The notes below the pieces were generated by a model. That model was given only the letters and a program-made list of their open reading frames with translations. It made no database searches and had not been told where the DNA came from. Position numbers and translations under genes: made by a program. From contig NZ_AP025591.1 in the NCBI RefSeq assembly GCF_023169945.1, forward strand, positions 4,336,481-4,400,480: a stretch of DNA of 64,000 nucleotides. Reading direction: 5' to 3'. How positions within the stretch are numbered: position 1 is the first letter of the stretch; each line of letters opens with the position of its first letter. This document shows positions 1 to 9,708 of the stretch, in pieces. Source of the stretch: Anaeromyxobacter oryzae (GTDB taxonomy: Bacteria; Myxococcota; Myxococcia; Myxococcales; Anaeromyxobacteraceae).

Positions 1-106
1 GCGTGAGCCGTCAGTCCGCGCCATGGGCTGCGCAGAGGACCGGTTCTCTCGTCACGTCTCCAGCGAGGTTCGGGTCTTTCGACGGGCGCGTGTTGCTGGT
101 GCGGCA

Positions 107-155
107 AACTACTCTCGGTCCGGGCGGCCCGGGCGGGCAACTACTCTCGGTCCGG
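107..155. repeat. Short direct repeat duplicating the 3' end of the TRIC gene
   Basis: The 17-base string aactactctcggtccgg occurs at 107-123 and again at 139-155, 32 bases apart. The second copy contains the stop codon (minus-strand TAG at 141-143) of the TRIC-family gene. This looks like a small tandem duplication of the gene end that left a spare stop codon and tail downstream. Bases 1-140 otherwise show no gene. Confidence 0.6.
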
Positions 156-812
156 ACGGCCGTCGGCCGATGGCCTGGGCTCGCCGACGACGGGCAGCCG
201 CCAGCCGCGCCGGAGGGCGAGGAAGCGCAGCCCGAAGCAGAGGAGCGCGCCGGCCGTCGTGGCCAGGGAAGACGGAAGCTCGAGCCCGTTTCCGATCACC
301 ACCACGGTCGCGCCGGCCAGGGCGGCGACGGCGTAGATCTCGGCGTTGAGCACGGCGGGGACCTCCAGCACCAGCAGGTCGCGGACGATACCGCCCCCGA
401 TTCCACTCACCATGCCGAGCAGCGCGGCGGGAAGCGGGCCGAGGTGGAAGGCGAGCGCTTTGTGCGCGCCGGAGACCGCGAAGAGGGCCAGGCCGGCCGC
501 GTCGAAGAGCTGCACGGGGTTCCGCAGGCGCTCCACGACCGAGTGCCAGCGGAGCGTCACGGCGCCGGCGAGGAGCGAGACCGCGACGAACCGCCAGTCG
601 TCGAGGGCAGCCGGCGGCACGGCGCCGATGAGCACGTCGCGAACGATCCCGCCCGAGCTCGCTGCCACCAGCGCCAGCACCAGGGCTCCGAAGACGTCGA
701 GCCGGTGCTTGGCGGCGGCCGCCGCACCGCTGATCGCGAACACGAACGTGCCGCCGAGGTCGAGCGCCATCGGGAGCACGCCCAGATCGACGGCGAAGCG
801 GGTGATGGTCAC
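141..812 (-). CDS. TRIC / UPF0126 (YicG-like) family membrane protein
   Basis: A 223-residue protein made almost entirely of hydrophobic helices, matching the UPF0126/trimeric intracellular cation channel family in length. The family's internal duplication is visible: the same GGIVRD motif appears at residues about 54-59 and 140-145, each after a small-residue-rich helix. Bacterial members are thought to be homotrimeric channels in the inner membrane; the transported ion cannot be read here. The start ATG overlaps the stop of the upstream M20 amidohydrolase (ATGA, 809-812), so the two are translationally coupled in an operon. The C-terminus (GEPRPSADGRPDRE) is hydrophilic. The stop codon lies inside a short duplicated sequence. 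Confidence 0.85.
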   Translation of the reverse strand: MTITRFAVDLGVLPMALDLGGTFVFAISGAAAAAKHRLDVFGALVLALVAASSGGIVRDVLIGAVPPAALDDWRFVAVSLLAGAVTLRWHSVVERLRNPVQLFDAAGLALFAVSGAHKALAFHLGPLPAALLGMVSGIGGGIVRDLLVLEVPAVLNAEIYAVAALAGATVVVIGNGLELPSSLATTAGALLCFGLRFLALRRGWRLPVVGEPRPSADGRPDRE

Positions 813-2071
813 GGCGAAAGCCAGGCCATCGCCGCGGCCACTGCCGCCGCCACGCCCGTGCGCAGGGTTGGATGCACGACCGGCGCGAAGCGAGGGTTGT
901 GATTGGTCGGGAGGTCGCCCATCCGGCCGGCGGCCCGGGCCTGTCGGTACGCCTCCGGATCAGTGCCACCCACGAACCAGAACACCGAGGGCACGTGCCA
1001 CTCGGCGCCGAAGCACCCGAAGTCCTCGCTCGCCGACGTCGGCTCCACCTCCTGGACGCACTCGGACGGGAAGCTCCGGCCGAACGACGCGACCACGCGG
1101 CGGGTCGCCTCGGGGTCGTTCCGGACGGATCCGTAGCGGTCGAGCGGCGTGATCTCCGGCAGACGAGGCGCCCCGGACGCCGCGGCCTCCGCGTTCACGA
1201 TCCGCGCGATGGCGGCGAGCACGCGAGCGCGGACGCCCTCGTCGAAGGTGCGGACGTTCAGCTTGAGGAGGGCCTCGTCGGGGATGACGTTCTCCTTCGT
1301 GCCGGCCTGCAGCGCGCCCACCGTCACGACGGCGGCCTCGGTCGCGGCGAGCTCGCGGGAGACGATGGTCTGGAGACGGAGCACAGTCGCGGCCGCCATC
1401 ACCACGGGATCGATGCTCGCCTGAGGCATCGAGCCGTGGGCCCCCCGGCCGAAGAGCCGGATCTGGAGGCTGTCCCCAGCGGAGGTCATGACGCCGGCGC
1501 GCCAGCCGAGGACGCCTGCGGCGCCGACCATGACATGCTGCCCGAGGACGACGTCGGGCTTCGGGAACCGGATGAAGAGCCCGTCGTCGATCATCGCCTG
1601 GGCGCCGGCGGCGATCTCCTCCGCCGGCTGGAATACGGCGAGCAGCGTCCCTCGCCACGCGCCGCGGGACTGGCCGAACAGCGCCGCCGCGCCCGCCAGC
1701 CAGGCCACGTGCATGTCGTGACCGCAGGCGTGCATCACCGGGACGGCGTCGCCGTCGCGGTCGGTGGACGTGGCCGTGCTGGCGTAGGGCAGTCCCGTCA
1801 GCTCCTTGACGGGCAGCGCGTCCATGTCGGCGCGCAGCATGACGGTGGGGCCGTCGCCGTTGCGGAGCAGACCGACCACGCCGGTCTTCCCGATGCCCGG
1901 CGTCACCTCGTAGCCGGCCGCGCGAAGCCGCCCCGCCGCGATGCCCGCCGTCCGGGTCTCCTGCATCGAGAGCTCGGGGTGCGCGTGGAGATCGGTGTAG
2001 AGCCGCTCCAGATCTGGGATCAGACCGTCGAGCGGAGTGAGCAAGTCGTTCACTCCGAGCGCATGCGCCAT
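809..2071 (-). CDS. M20 family (M20D) amidohydrolase / peptidase
   Basis: A 420-residue metal-dependent hydrolase of the hippurate hydrolase/IAA-amino-acid hydrolase type, expected to cleave N-acyl amino acids in the cytoplasm. Visible motifs are LRADMDALP (residues about 79-87), HACGHDMH (about 114-121), PAEE (about 149-152, general base and metal ligand), a histidine in GQHV (about 179) and a C-terminal SASEDFG. The ATG at 2071 was chosen because GGGAGGAG lies just upstream and homologues begin near here; the reading frame stays open to 2284 but that extension is arginine-rich and non-homologous in character. It lies 59 bases after the SnoaL-like gene and overlaps the TRIC gene by four bases, giving a three-gene operon. 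The substrate is unknown. Confidence 0.88.
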   Translation of the reverse strand: MAHALGVNDLLTPLDGLIPDLERLYTDLHAHPELSMQETRTAGIAAGRLRAAGYEVTPGIGKTGVVGLLRNGDGPTVMLRADMDALPVKELTGLPYASTATSTDRDGDAVPVMHACGHDMHVAWLAGAAALFGQSRGAWRGTLLAVFQPAEEIAAGAQAMIDDGLFIRFPKPDVVLGQHVMVGAAGVLGWRAGVMTSAGDSLQIRLFGRGAHGSMPQASIDPVVMAAATVLRLQTIVSRELAATEAAVVTVGALQAGTKENVIPDEALLKLNVRTFDEGVRARVLAAIARIVNAEAAASGAPRLPEITPLDRYGSVRNDPEATRRVVASFGRSFPSECVQEVEPTSASEDFGCFGAEWHVPSVFWFVGGTDPEAYRQARAAGRMGDLPTNHNPRFAPVVHPTLRTGVAAAVAAAMAWLSP

Positions 2072-2130
2072 GTGCTCCTCCCTTCGCTCAGGGAGCCGAC
2101 ACGTCTGGCCGCCGCGTCGCCCGCGGGCCC

Positions 2131-2562
2131 CTACAGCACGCCGATCTGCCTGAGGAAGCCGACGTGATCGTAGAACAGCTTCTCCTCGACGATCTCGCCG
2201 TCCTTCCAGCGGGCGACGGTGCAGAACTCCAGCTGGAACCGCTTGTTGGTCGCCGGATGCACCTTTCCGTCCAGACCCTTCCACGGCCCGATCATCCTGC
2301 CCGTCCAGTTCGCGATCGTGCAGGTCCAGTCGCCCGAGGCGATCATGACCTTGTACGGGTCGTTGTCGAGGTGGTTCTCGATCGACTTGAAGAAGGCCTC
2401 GGACTCCACCTGGTGCGCATCGCGACCGCGGGTCGGTTCCGGCTGCCCCGGCCAGTAGACGGCGGTGTCCGCCGAGTGGCGCTTCCTGAAGACCTCCCAG
2501 TTCTGGGAGTTCCAGGCGTCATCGAGCGTCTTCATCCGCTGAAGATTGTCTTCGCCGCTCAT
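2131..2562 (-). CDS. SnoaL-like ester cyclase / NTF2-fold protein
   Basis: A 143-residue protein with the layout of SnoaL-like polyketide-cyclase/ester-cyclase proteins: an N-terminal helix (LDDAWNSQNWEVFRKRHSAD), a VYWPGQPEPTRGRDA segment, and a curved sheet carrying WTCTIANWTGRM and FCTVARWKDGEIVEE. NTF2-fold proteins of this size act as small cytosolic enzymes or ligand binders; no specific substrate can be named. It is the first gene of the probable operon with the M20 hydrolase and TRIC protein. The GGGGGAGGG just before the ATG (minus strand) is a good ribosome-binding site. Confidence 0.75.
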   Translation of the reverse strand: MSGEDNLQRMKTLDDAWNSQNWEVFRKRHSADTAVYWPGQPEPTRGRDAHQVESEAFFKSIENHLDNDPYKVMIASGDWTCTIANWTGRMIGPWKGLDGKVHPATNKRFQLEFCTVARWKDGEIVEEKLFYDHVGFLRQIGVL

Positions 2563-2851
2563 GAGACCCTCCCCCGACGTGAAGCCCCGCGTGCCCGCTG
2601 GGGTCCCGGTACTTCGGGTCGGTTCCTTCTACGCTCGCGCCGCGCGCGACTGCATGGCGAAATGAAGGGTCGCCCGGACAGGGGCAGCAGTCCGGCTCTC
2701 CACCGGCGCTCCTCTCCGGGCCCATGGCACCTTCGCTGCGCAGGCTGCTGATCCGACGGCCGCTCGCTCACCCGTTCGAGAAGCGCGCGCGACACGCTTG
2801 GCGCTGCTCCGTGGTCCAGATGTCCTGCTTCGCCTGAGCTAAGAGTGTGCG
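2563..2851. other. Divergent intergenic region between SnoaL-like gene and tamA-like gene
   Basis: About 290 bases separate the divergently transcribed SnoaL operon and the Omp85 gene, so both promoters should lie here. No clear sigma-70 hexamer pair, operator palindrome or small gene was recognised. Confidence 0.4.
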
Positions 2852-4882
2852 GTGCCCGAGGGACGACGAACGCGCTTCGTTGTGACCGTCCTTCTGGTCT
2901 CGGCTTGCGCGACCGGCGAGAGGCGGGATTCACCCCAGGTGCACTCGGTCCGGATCCAGGGTGCGCGCCGGGTGAAGGAGGGGGACGTCAAGAAGCACCT
3001 CGTCACGACCGAGAACAGCTGGGTCCCGTTCTCGCGGAGGCAGTACTTCGACGAGGATGCGTGGAACACCGACCTGCGCCGGATCGAGAAGTTCTACCGG
3101 GCGCAGGGCTTCTACCAGGCCAGGGTGACCGGCGCGGGGGTGAAGCCCCACGGCAAGGGCGAAGTGGACGCGGTCGCGACCGTCCAGGAGGGTGAGCCGA
3201 CCCACATCACCTCGGTCGCGATCGAGGGGGTGGATGACCTCCCGGAGGAGGACCGGAACCGGCTGCTCTCCGAGGTGAACCTCGAGGTTGGCCAGGTCTT
3301 CATCGTGGAGCGCTGGAATGGGCTCAAGGAGAAGCTCCTCCGCACGCTCCTGGAAGAGGGTTACGCGGCAGCCACGGTGCAGGGCGAGGTCAAGGTGGGC
3401 CTCGACACCCGCTCGGCTGACGTCGCGGTCAGCATCGATCATGGCCCGCGATACCGGTTCGGCGCCCTGTCGGTGAAGCCCTACACGCCTTCCCGCGTGC
3501 CGGCATGGCGCATCACGGAGCAGGCCGCCGCCGAGGCCAAGCCAGGCGACTGGTACTCCTTGAAGGCGCAGCGCGAGGCGGAGGCGCGCGTCTTCAAGAT
3601 GGACGTCTTCGGAGCGGTGAAGGTGAAGCCGGGAGAGCCCGATCCGGCAGAGCTCACCGTGCCGTTGCAGGTGGACGCCCAGGAATCGCGATTCCACACG
3701 CTCGCCACCGGCGGCGGCATCTCCGTGGACCAGACGCGCCAGGAGGTCGGCGCCACCGCGGGCTACATCGACCGCGACTTCCGGGGCGGCCTCCGCAAGC
3801 TGACGCTCGATGCCAGGGCCGGCTACGCGTGGATTCCCACCTTCTATGCATCGAGCGCCTCCGGCGCAAAGTCAGGGGTGGTGGGGAGCCTCAGCGCGCA
3901 GCTCGAGCAGCCCAGGTTCTTCTTCCGCGATCTCAAGCTCGACACGAGGCTCGCCATCGAGCGCGGGATCGAGCCCGCCTACAGCTACTACGGCAGCCGC
4001 GCGAAGCTGGGCGTGGTCTACACGCCGACGAACCACCTCTCCATCACGCCCTCCTACAACCTCGAGTGGTACCACCTCGAGTCCGGCACCGCGCAGCTCG
4101 GTGGCACCGCGCCGACGCTGCTCTTCGGATGCCCCACCAACTGCGTGCTCTCGTACGCGGAGGAGGTCGTCGAATGGGATCAGCGGGACGACCGCCAGGA
4201 GCCTCGCCGCGGCTACTACCTCGCGCTGTCGCTCCAGGAGGGCGGCGGGATCCTGGGCGGAAGCTTCGGGTACTTCCGGATCATCCCGGAGGTCCGCGCC
4301 TACGTCTCGTTCCTCGAAGAGGACACGCTGACGTTCGCCGCCCGGCTGAAGATGGGCACGCTCATCCCCTTCGACGGGATTGACACCTCGAGCCCCATCG
4401 TCGCGCGGTTGTACTCCGGCGGGAACGACATGCGCGGCTTCAACACGCGCAGGCTCGCGCCGCAGGTCGTGCAGCCCGTGTCCGGCTCCACGACGGAGGG
4501 CTACACGGTGCCCGTGGGCGGGAACGGGCTCTTCGAGTCCTCGTTCGAGGTTCGCTACAACGTGACCGGCAACTTCGTCCTGGCCGCCTTCGTGGACACG
4601 GGGTTCGTCACCGCCGAGCGCATCGGCAGGACGCCCTTCCTCGACGACATGCTGGTCGCGGTGGGCGCCGGGGCCCGCTATCGAACCCCCATCGGGCCGA
4701 TCCGGGTCGACTTCGGTTACCGCCTGGACGTCGGCCCTCCCCTGCAGGTGTTCCAGCAGCCCGGCACGTCGCTCAGCTACCCGACGCGGTCGAGCTGCTT
4801 CGGGCTCGGGAGCGGCGGGCCGACCGCGGGGGCGCCGGAAGGCCCTTGCGTGCTGCACATCTCGATCGGCGAGGCGTTCTGA
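2852..4882 (+). CDS. tamA: Omp85/BamA-superfamily outer-membrane assembly protein, TamA-like
   Basis: A 676-residue outer-membrane protein. The N-terminus is a short hydrophobic segment ending in VSAC, which resembles a lipobox, followed by POTRA-like domains (residues about 28-280; segments such as VHSVRIQGARRVKEGDV and HITSVAIEGVDDLPEED). The remainder is a 16-strand-type barrel with alternating aromatic and polar residues, including a D15-like block (GGNDMRGFNTRRLAP), and it ends in phenylalanine (ISIGEAF) as outer-membrane barrels do. The tamB homologue follows directly, which fixes the assignment as TamA-like rather than BamA. TamA/TamB are known to support outer-membrane protein insertion and phospholipid transport. 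The start is a GTG; no strong ribosome-binding site is visible. Confidence 0.85.
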   Translation: MPEGRRTRFVVTVLLVSACATGERRDSPQVHSVRIQGARRVKEGDVKKHLVTTENSWVPFSRRQYFDEDAWNTDLRRIEKFYRAQGFYQARVTGAGVKPHGKGEVDAVATVQEGEPTHITSVAIEGVDDLPEEDRNRLLSEVNLEVGQVFIVERWNGLKEKLLRTLLEEGYAAATVQGEVKVGLDTRSADVAVSIDHGPRYRFGALSVKPYTPSRVPAWRITEQAAAEAKPGDWYSLKAQREAEARVFKMDVFGAVKVKPGEPDPAELTVPLQVDAQESRFHTLATGGGISVDQTRQEVGATAGYIDRDFRGGLRKLTLDARAGYAWIPTFYASSASGAKSGVVGSLSAQLEQPRFFFRDLKLDTRLAIERGIEPAYSYYGSRAKLGVVYTPTNHLSITPSYNLEWYHLESGTAQLGGTAPTLLFGCPTNCVLSYAEEVVEWDQRDDRQEPRRGYYLALSLQEGGGILGGSFGYFRIIPEVRAYVSFLEEDTLTFAARLKMGTLIPFDGIDTSSPIVARLYSGGNDMRGFNTRRLAPQVVQPVSGSTTEGYTVPVGGNGLFESSFEVRYNVTGNFVLAAFVDTGFVTAERIGRTPFLDDMLVAVGAGARYRTPIGPIRVDFGYRLDVGPPLQVFQQPGTSLSYPTRSSCFGLGSGGPTAGAPEGPCVLHISIGEAF

Positions 4883-5007
4883 GCTGCGACGCACCGCTCG
4901 GTGGGCGGACGAGCATGCAGGGCCACCCGTCGATTCCAACTTGTGCCGGCGCGCTTTACCCATGGGGAAGCCCGCCTGTCTCCGGTGGCGGAACGAGGGG
5001 GTCGTCC

Positions 5008-8000
5008 GTGGCACCGTCCGGATCGAGCGGGGCTCCGAGCCGGAGCCCGCGCCGGCACAAGTGGCTGAGGCGGCTATCCATCGGCGCGCTGTCGCTCGTG
5101 GGCCTCGTGCTCGTCGTCATCGCCGGGGCGCTGACCTACCTCGCGTCGCCGTCCGGAGGAGAGAGGCTTCGCGCGCTCCTCGTGGAGAAGGCGAACGCGA
5201 CCATCGAGGGCGCGCTCTCGGTTGGAGCGCTCTCCCTCGCGGGGCCGCACCTCGTGCTCAGGGATGTGGAGCTCCGCGATCCGGAGGGCGACCTCGTCGC
5301 GGGCGTCTCCGGCCTCGAGGTGCGACTTCGGCTCGCGCCGCTCATCCGGCGGCGCATCGATGTCGCCATCGTTCGGCTGGACGCGCCCGAGCTCCACCTC
5401 GAGCAGGACGACGGCGGGAGCAACCTCCAGCGCGCCATCGCCGCGCGCACCCGGACCCCCGGGCCCGAGCCCGAGACGCGAGGCGAGGGGAGCAGCTTCG
5501 GATTCGTGCTGGAGGACCTCGAGATCGCGGGCGGCGTCATCGACGTCGTGCAGCGCTCCGCCGACGGTACGCGCCACGTCCACCTCGACGACCTCAGGGC
5601 GCTCGGCTCCGCGAACAAGGTGGGAGCAGCACTCGGAGCGCGGCTGGAGATCACCGCGGCGCTCGCCGCTCCCCTCGAGGCCCTCCTTCACCTGAGCGTC
5701 GACGCGACGGGCGCGGGAGAGCGCAAGGACGCGCGGGTCGCGCTCGAGCTCGGCGCCGCGGCGCTCGTCGCCACGGCGCACCTGGACGACGAGCGCCACG
5801 TCGAGGCGCGCATCGAGTCGCTCGTGGTCCCGCCGGAGGTCGCCCGGGCCCTTGCGCCGGGCTACCCCCTCCGTGCACCCGCGACGCTGTCGGCGGAGGC
5901 GAAGCGCAGCGGCGACGAGCTGTCGCTCCACCTCGTCGCGAAGGCGGGGTCGGCGTCCGCGCGCGTGGAGGGGACGTTCGACCTCGCGGCCCGACGCGCT
6001 CGCGCCGCGAGGCTGACGGTCCGGCACGTGGACCTGAGCGAGCTCACCGACCGCGGCCCCACGTCCGACGTGGGTCTCACGCTGCTCGCGTCCGGGGGAG
6101 GGACGTCGCTGGACGACGCCGTCGGCCGGCTCGAGCTCAGCGTGCCTCCCTCACCGATCGCGGAGGAGACCATGGGTCCGGTGCACGTGGTGGCGAGCGC
6201 CGCGGACGGCGAGGTCCAGCTCCGCGACCTCGTCGTGAGCGTCCCGGGCGTGCGGATCGAGGCGCGAGGGCAGGGCAGGAAGGAGCGGCTCTCGTTCGCC
6301 GGGAGGCTCATCGTGAGCGACCTCGACGCGTTCAGCCGGACGATCGGCAAGCTCGTCGGGCCCACGGGCCTCTCCGCGAAGGGGCAAGGCCTGCTGGAGT
6401 TCGCCTTGAGCGGATCGACCGAGGCGCCGTCGGTCGAGGCGGACGGCAGCTTCCCCGTCCTCACGTACGAGCAGACGCGGGTGGACGGACTGGCGCTCCA
6501 TCTCCATGTGCCGAACGTGAAAGCTCCGGCCGGGATGCACGCGCGCCTCGAGGCGAGGAAGGTGGCGCTCGCGCCCCGGAAGATCTTCCGGGGGGTACAT
6601 CTCGCGGTGGATGGCGAGGGCGAGGAGCTCACGCTCGACGCCGCCGTGCACGGCTACGCGGAGCTGAGCGTCGGCGGGCGGGCCTCGCTCTCACCGGATG
6701 GACACGGCGGGACGCTGCGGGCGCTGGCGCTGCGCTATCCGGAGGCGAGCTGGGAGCTCGAGGCGCCGGTCCGGATCGAGTCGCGCCCGGGAGTCGTGGC
6801 GGTGTCGCCTTTCACGCTGCGGTCGGGCGATCAGGTCATCTCGGCCAGGGTGCTGAAGCGCCGGACGAAGCTCGACGCCGCGCTCGAGGTCCGTTCCCTC
6901 GATCTCGGCAGGCTCCCGAGGGCCTTCGTCGATCCGGCGCTCGGACTCGGCGGGGTGCTGAACGTCCGGGTGCGCGCGACGGGGCAGAGCTCGAAGCCGG
7001 ACGTGATGGCTCAGGTCGACCTCCGGGGGGGACGCTTCGAGCGGTACCGCGAGCTCCAGCTCCGGGTCGACGCGGGCTACGCCGGGGACGTGGCGAAGGG
7101 AACGCTCGCCGCGAAGGGCCAGGGCGTCGGGCTGACCGGCAGCTTCGACGTGCCGGTGAAGGCGCTCGAGCGCGGGCGGCGCGTCCCGGTGAAGGTGGAG
7201 CTCGTGCTCGCCGAGCTGCGCCTGGACGAAGCGCTCCGGGAGCTCGGCGTCGAGACGCCCGTCTCCGGGCTCGTCTCGGCGCGGGTCTCGGTCTGGGGGA
7301 CGGCGGACGATCCCCGCCTCCGGGTCGCGCTCGAGGGGCGCCGGCTCCGGGCGAAGCAGCTCCCGCCCTCCGACGTCGACGTCACCGTGGAGAGCGCGGA
7401 CGCGGGTCGGCTCCGAGCGCGCGCGGACCTGGCGCTGGAGGGGAGGAAGAGCTTCGTCGAGGTGAGGACCCCCTTCACGCTCGGGCAACTCCTCCGCGAG
7501 CGGCCCGGCGCGGCAGCGCTCACTGCGGCCGAGTTCGCCCTCGAGGCCGACGTCCGGGACCTCCCCCTGAAGCTCCTGTCCGAGGCAGGGATGAGCACGC
7601 AGCCGCTGGACGGCACGCTGAGCGCGCGGGCGCACGCAACGGTCTCGGCCGCCGCGCCCCGCGGCGAGGTGTCCCTTAGCGCGAAGCGGGTGGGGATCCA
7701 GGGCCGGGCGCCCGTGGACGCAAACGTCGAGCTCCACGCCGGCGACGATCTCCGCGCCGACGTGTGGGCCGAGCAGGGCGGGAAGCCGCTGCTCACGGCC
7801 AAGGCCCGCGTCGGCATCGGGCCGAAGCAGCTGAAAGATCGAGCCCGCCTGGCGCAGGCGCCGCTCACGCTGGAGGCCAACGTCGGCCCGCTCTCCCTGT
7901 CCCAGCTCCAGGCCGCGGCGCAGCCGGCGAACGTGGACCCGGCGCAGGCGCAGGTGCAGGTCCGCGGCACGCTCGCGGGCCGGCTCGCGGTGAGCGGCAC

Positions 8001-9615
8001 GGTTCGAGACCCGCGGGCGCTGCTCCGGGTATGGGCGGACGGGCTCGGCGCCGGCGACGGTCCCGAGGGGCGGGTGGCGTTGAGCTTCGAGTACGGGAGC
8101 GCGAAGGAGACGCTGGACCTTCTGATGCGATCGCAGAATGGGGGCGAGCTGCACGCGACCGCGAACGGGCACCTCGACCTGTCCCATCCCAGCGCGACGC
8201 GGCTCGACGCAGCGCCGATCGAGGCGACGCTCAGCGCGAAGGACTTCGACCCGGCGTTTCTCGCGAAGCTCAGCGGTGCGGTGGACCGGCTGGGAGGGCT
8301 CCTCTACGCGGACGCCCGCGCGGGCGGGACGATGACTTCGCCGACCGTGAAGGGCAGGATCGAGTGGAAGGACGGCGCGGTCTTCACGCACGGCAGCGGG
8401 AGCTTCACGGGCATGCACCTGGTGGCGAGCGGTGACGATCGCCGCATGCAGCTCGAGGAGCTGACCGCGAAGAGCGGAAAGGGCACGGCCAAGCTCTCGG
8501 CCGTCGTCGAGCGGACGGGCAGCGGGACGTTCAAGATCCACGCCCAGGCCGACGTGGACAAGCTCCCGGTGATGTCCCAGGGGCAGCTCGCGGCGACCCT
8601 GTCCATCCGCAGCACTGCCGAGGGCGAGGCGTCTCCCGCCCGCATCGCGATCGAGAACCTCCACATTCCCGAGGCGCACGTGCAGCTCCCGGTCGTGCAA
8701 CGGAAGGACGTGCAGAAGCTGGATGACCCCCCTGACGTCGTGTTGACGCTCGACGGGAAGCCGATCCGCGGCTCGAAGACGAAGTCGCCGCAGGTGGTGG
8801 CGGCGACGGGGACGGCGGGGGCGGCGGGGACGGGCTCCTCCGCGAGCGATGGCGAATCGCCTGTCCCGGCACGTCCGGTCACGGAGGTGACGGTGCTCGT
8901 GAACGCTCCGAGGAACCTCTGGATCGAGGGCAACGACGTCAACACGGAGATCGGGTTCTCGGAGGGCTTCCGCATCGAGTACGCCACCGAGCCCAGGATC
9001 TTCGGCGACGTGAACGTCCTCCGCGGGCGGCTCGAGGTGTTCGGGCGACGTTTCGACCTGGAGCGCGACTCGAAGGTCACGTTCGCGGGGCCGCCCATGC
9101 AGCCCGCATTGAACGTCACGGCGACCTACAAGAACGAGATCGAGCAGGTGACGGTGCACCTGAACGTGCAGGGCGAGCCCGAGAAGCTGGAGCTCAAGCC
9201 GACGTCGGACCCGCCGCTCTCCGAGACGGAGATCTACACGTTGCTCGCGACCGGCCACACCTCCCTGCACCACGGGACCGGCGCCTCATCGCCGGCCGGC
9301 GAGGCGGCGTCGCTCCTGGGCTCGGTCGCGGCGTCGCAGCTCAAGAAGACGCTCTCCGGCAAGCTGCCGCTCGACGTGCTCTCCATCGAGGCGGGAGACA
9401 GCGGCGTCGAGGGCTCGAAGCTCGAGGCCGGCACCTACGTCAACGACCGGTTCTACGTGGGGTTCAAGGGTCGGATCGGTGCGGACCCGATGCGCGGCGA
9501 GAACTCCAACGAGGTGGACCTCGAGTACCAGCTCTCGAAGCGCTGGAGCATCAACGGTAGGTACGGGGACGCGCGCGCGGGCGGAGCCGGTGTGAGCTGG
9601 CGGAAGGATTATTGA
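5008..9615 (+). CDS. tamB: TamB / DUF490 family translocation and assembly module protein
   Basis: A very large protein (1535 residues from the chosen start) with one transmembrane helix near residues 24-46 preceded by arginines. A long run of repeating amphipathic beta strands follows, as in AsmA/TamB bridge proteins, and the DUF490 domain is at the C-terminus (ending SINGRYGDARAGGAGVSWRKDY). Family members form a periplasm-spanning hydrophobic groove and pair with TamA. The frame is open from 4846, overlapping tamA, but GTG at 5008 is preceded by GAGGGGG at good spacing and leads straight into the basic and membrane segment, so it is preferred. A glycine/alanine-rich low-complexity insert sits near genome position 8800-8860. 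It is an operon partner of the gene upstream. Confidence 0.9.
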   Translation: MAPSGSSGAPSRSPRRHKWLRRLSIGALSLVGLVLVVIAGALTYLASPSGGERLRALLVEKANATIEGALSVGALSLAGPHLVLRDVELRDPEGDLVAGVSGLEVRLRLAPLIRRRIDVAIVRLDAPELHLEQDDGGSNLQRAIAARTRTPGPEPETRGEGSSFGFVLEDLEIAGGVIDVVQRSADGTRHVHLDDLRALGSANKVGAALGARLEITAALAAPLEALLHLSVDATGAGERKDARVALELGAAALVATAHLDDERHVEARIESLVVPPEVARALAPGYPLRAPATLSAEAKRSGDELSLHLVAKAGSASARVEGTFDLAARRARAARLTVRHVDLSELTDRGPTSDVGLTLLASGGGTSLDDAVGRLELSVPPSPIAEETMGPVHVVASAADGEVQLRDLVVSVPGVRIEARGQGRKERLSFAGRLIVSDLDAFSRTIGKLVGPTGLSAKGQGLLEFALSGSTEAPSVEADGSFPVLTYEQTRVDGLALHLHVPNVKAPAGMHARLEARKVALAPRKIFRGVHLAVDGEGEELTLDAAVHGYAELSVGGRASLSPDGHGGTLRALALRYPEASWELEAPVRIESRPGVVAVSPFTLRSGDQVISARVLKRRTKLDAALEVRSLDLGRLPRAFVDPALGLGGVLNVRVRATGQSSKPDVMAQVDLRGGRFERYRELQLRVDAGYAGDVAKGTLAAKGQGVGLTGSFDVPVKALERGRRVPVKVELVLAELRLDEALRELGVETPVSGLVSARVSVWGTADDPRLRVALEGRRLRAKQLPPSDVDVTVESADAGRLRARADLALEGRKSFVEVRTPFTLGQLLRERPGAAALTAAEFALEADVRDLPLKLLSEAGMSTQPLDGTLSARAHATVSAAAPRGEVSLSAKRVGIQGRAPVDANVELHAGDDLRADVWAEQGGKPLLTAKARVGIGPKQLKDRARLAQAPLTLEANVGPLSLSQLQAAAQPANVDPAQAQVQVRGTLAGRLAVSGTVRDPRALLRVWADGLGAGDGPEGRVALSFEYGSAKETLDLLMRSQNGGELHATANGHLDLSHPSATRLDAAPIEATLSAKDFDPAFLAKLSGAVDRLGGLLYADARAGGTMTSPTVKGRIEWKDGAVFTHGSGSFTGMHLVASGDDRRMQLEELTAKSGKGTAKLSAVVERTGSGTFKIHAQADVDKLPVMSQGQLAATLSIRSTAEGEASPARIAIENLHIPEAHVQLPVVQRKDVQKLDDPPDVVLTLDGKPIRGSKTKSPQVVAATGTAGAAGTGSSASDGESPVPARPVTEVTVLVNAPRNLWIEGNDVNTEIGFSEGFRIEYATEPRIFGDVNVLRGRLEVFGRRFDLERDSKVTFAGPPMQPALNVTATYKNEIEQVTVHLNVQGEPEKLELKPTSDPPLSETEIYTLLATGHTSLHHGTGASSPAGEAASLLGSVAASQLKKTLSGKLPLDVLSIEAGDSGVEGSKLEAGTYVNDRFYVGFKGRIGADPMRGENSNEVDLEYQLSKRWSINGRYGDARAGGAGVSWRKDY

Positions 9616-9708
9616 AGGATCGCGCTGAGAGATCTCGTGCCAGCGTGGTCGACGCCCGCGTCGACCGGCGTGGGAGCCCTGGAACTCGTGTGCAGAGGCC
9701 ACGAGTGA

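Noticed and set aside
3..969. Long open frames on the plus strand opposite the TRIC and amidohydrolase genes
   Set aside because: They are arginine/proline/histidine-rich antisense frames caused by high GC content; the minus-strand frames carry clear family motifs.
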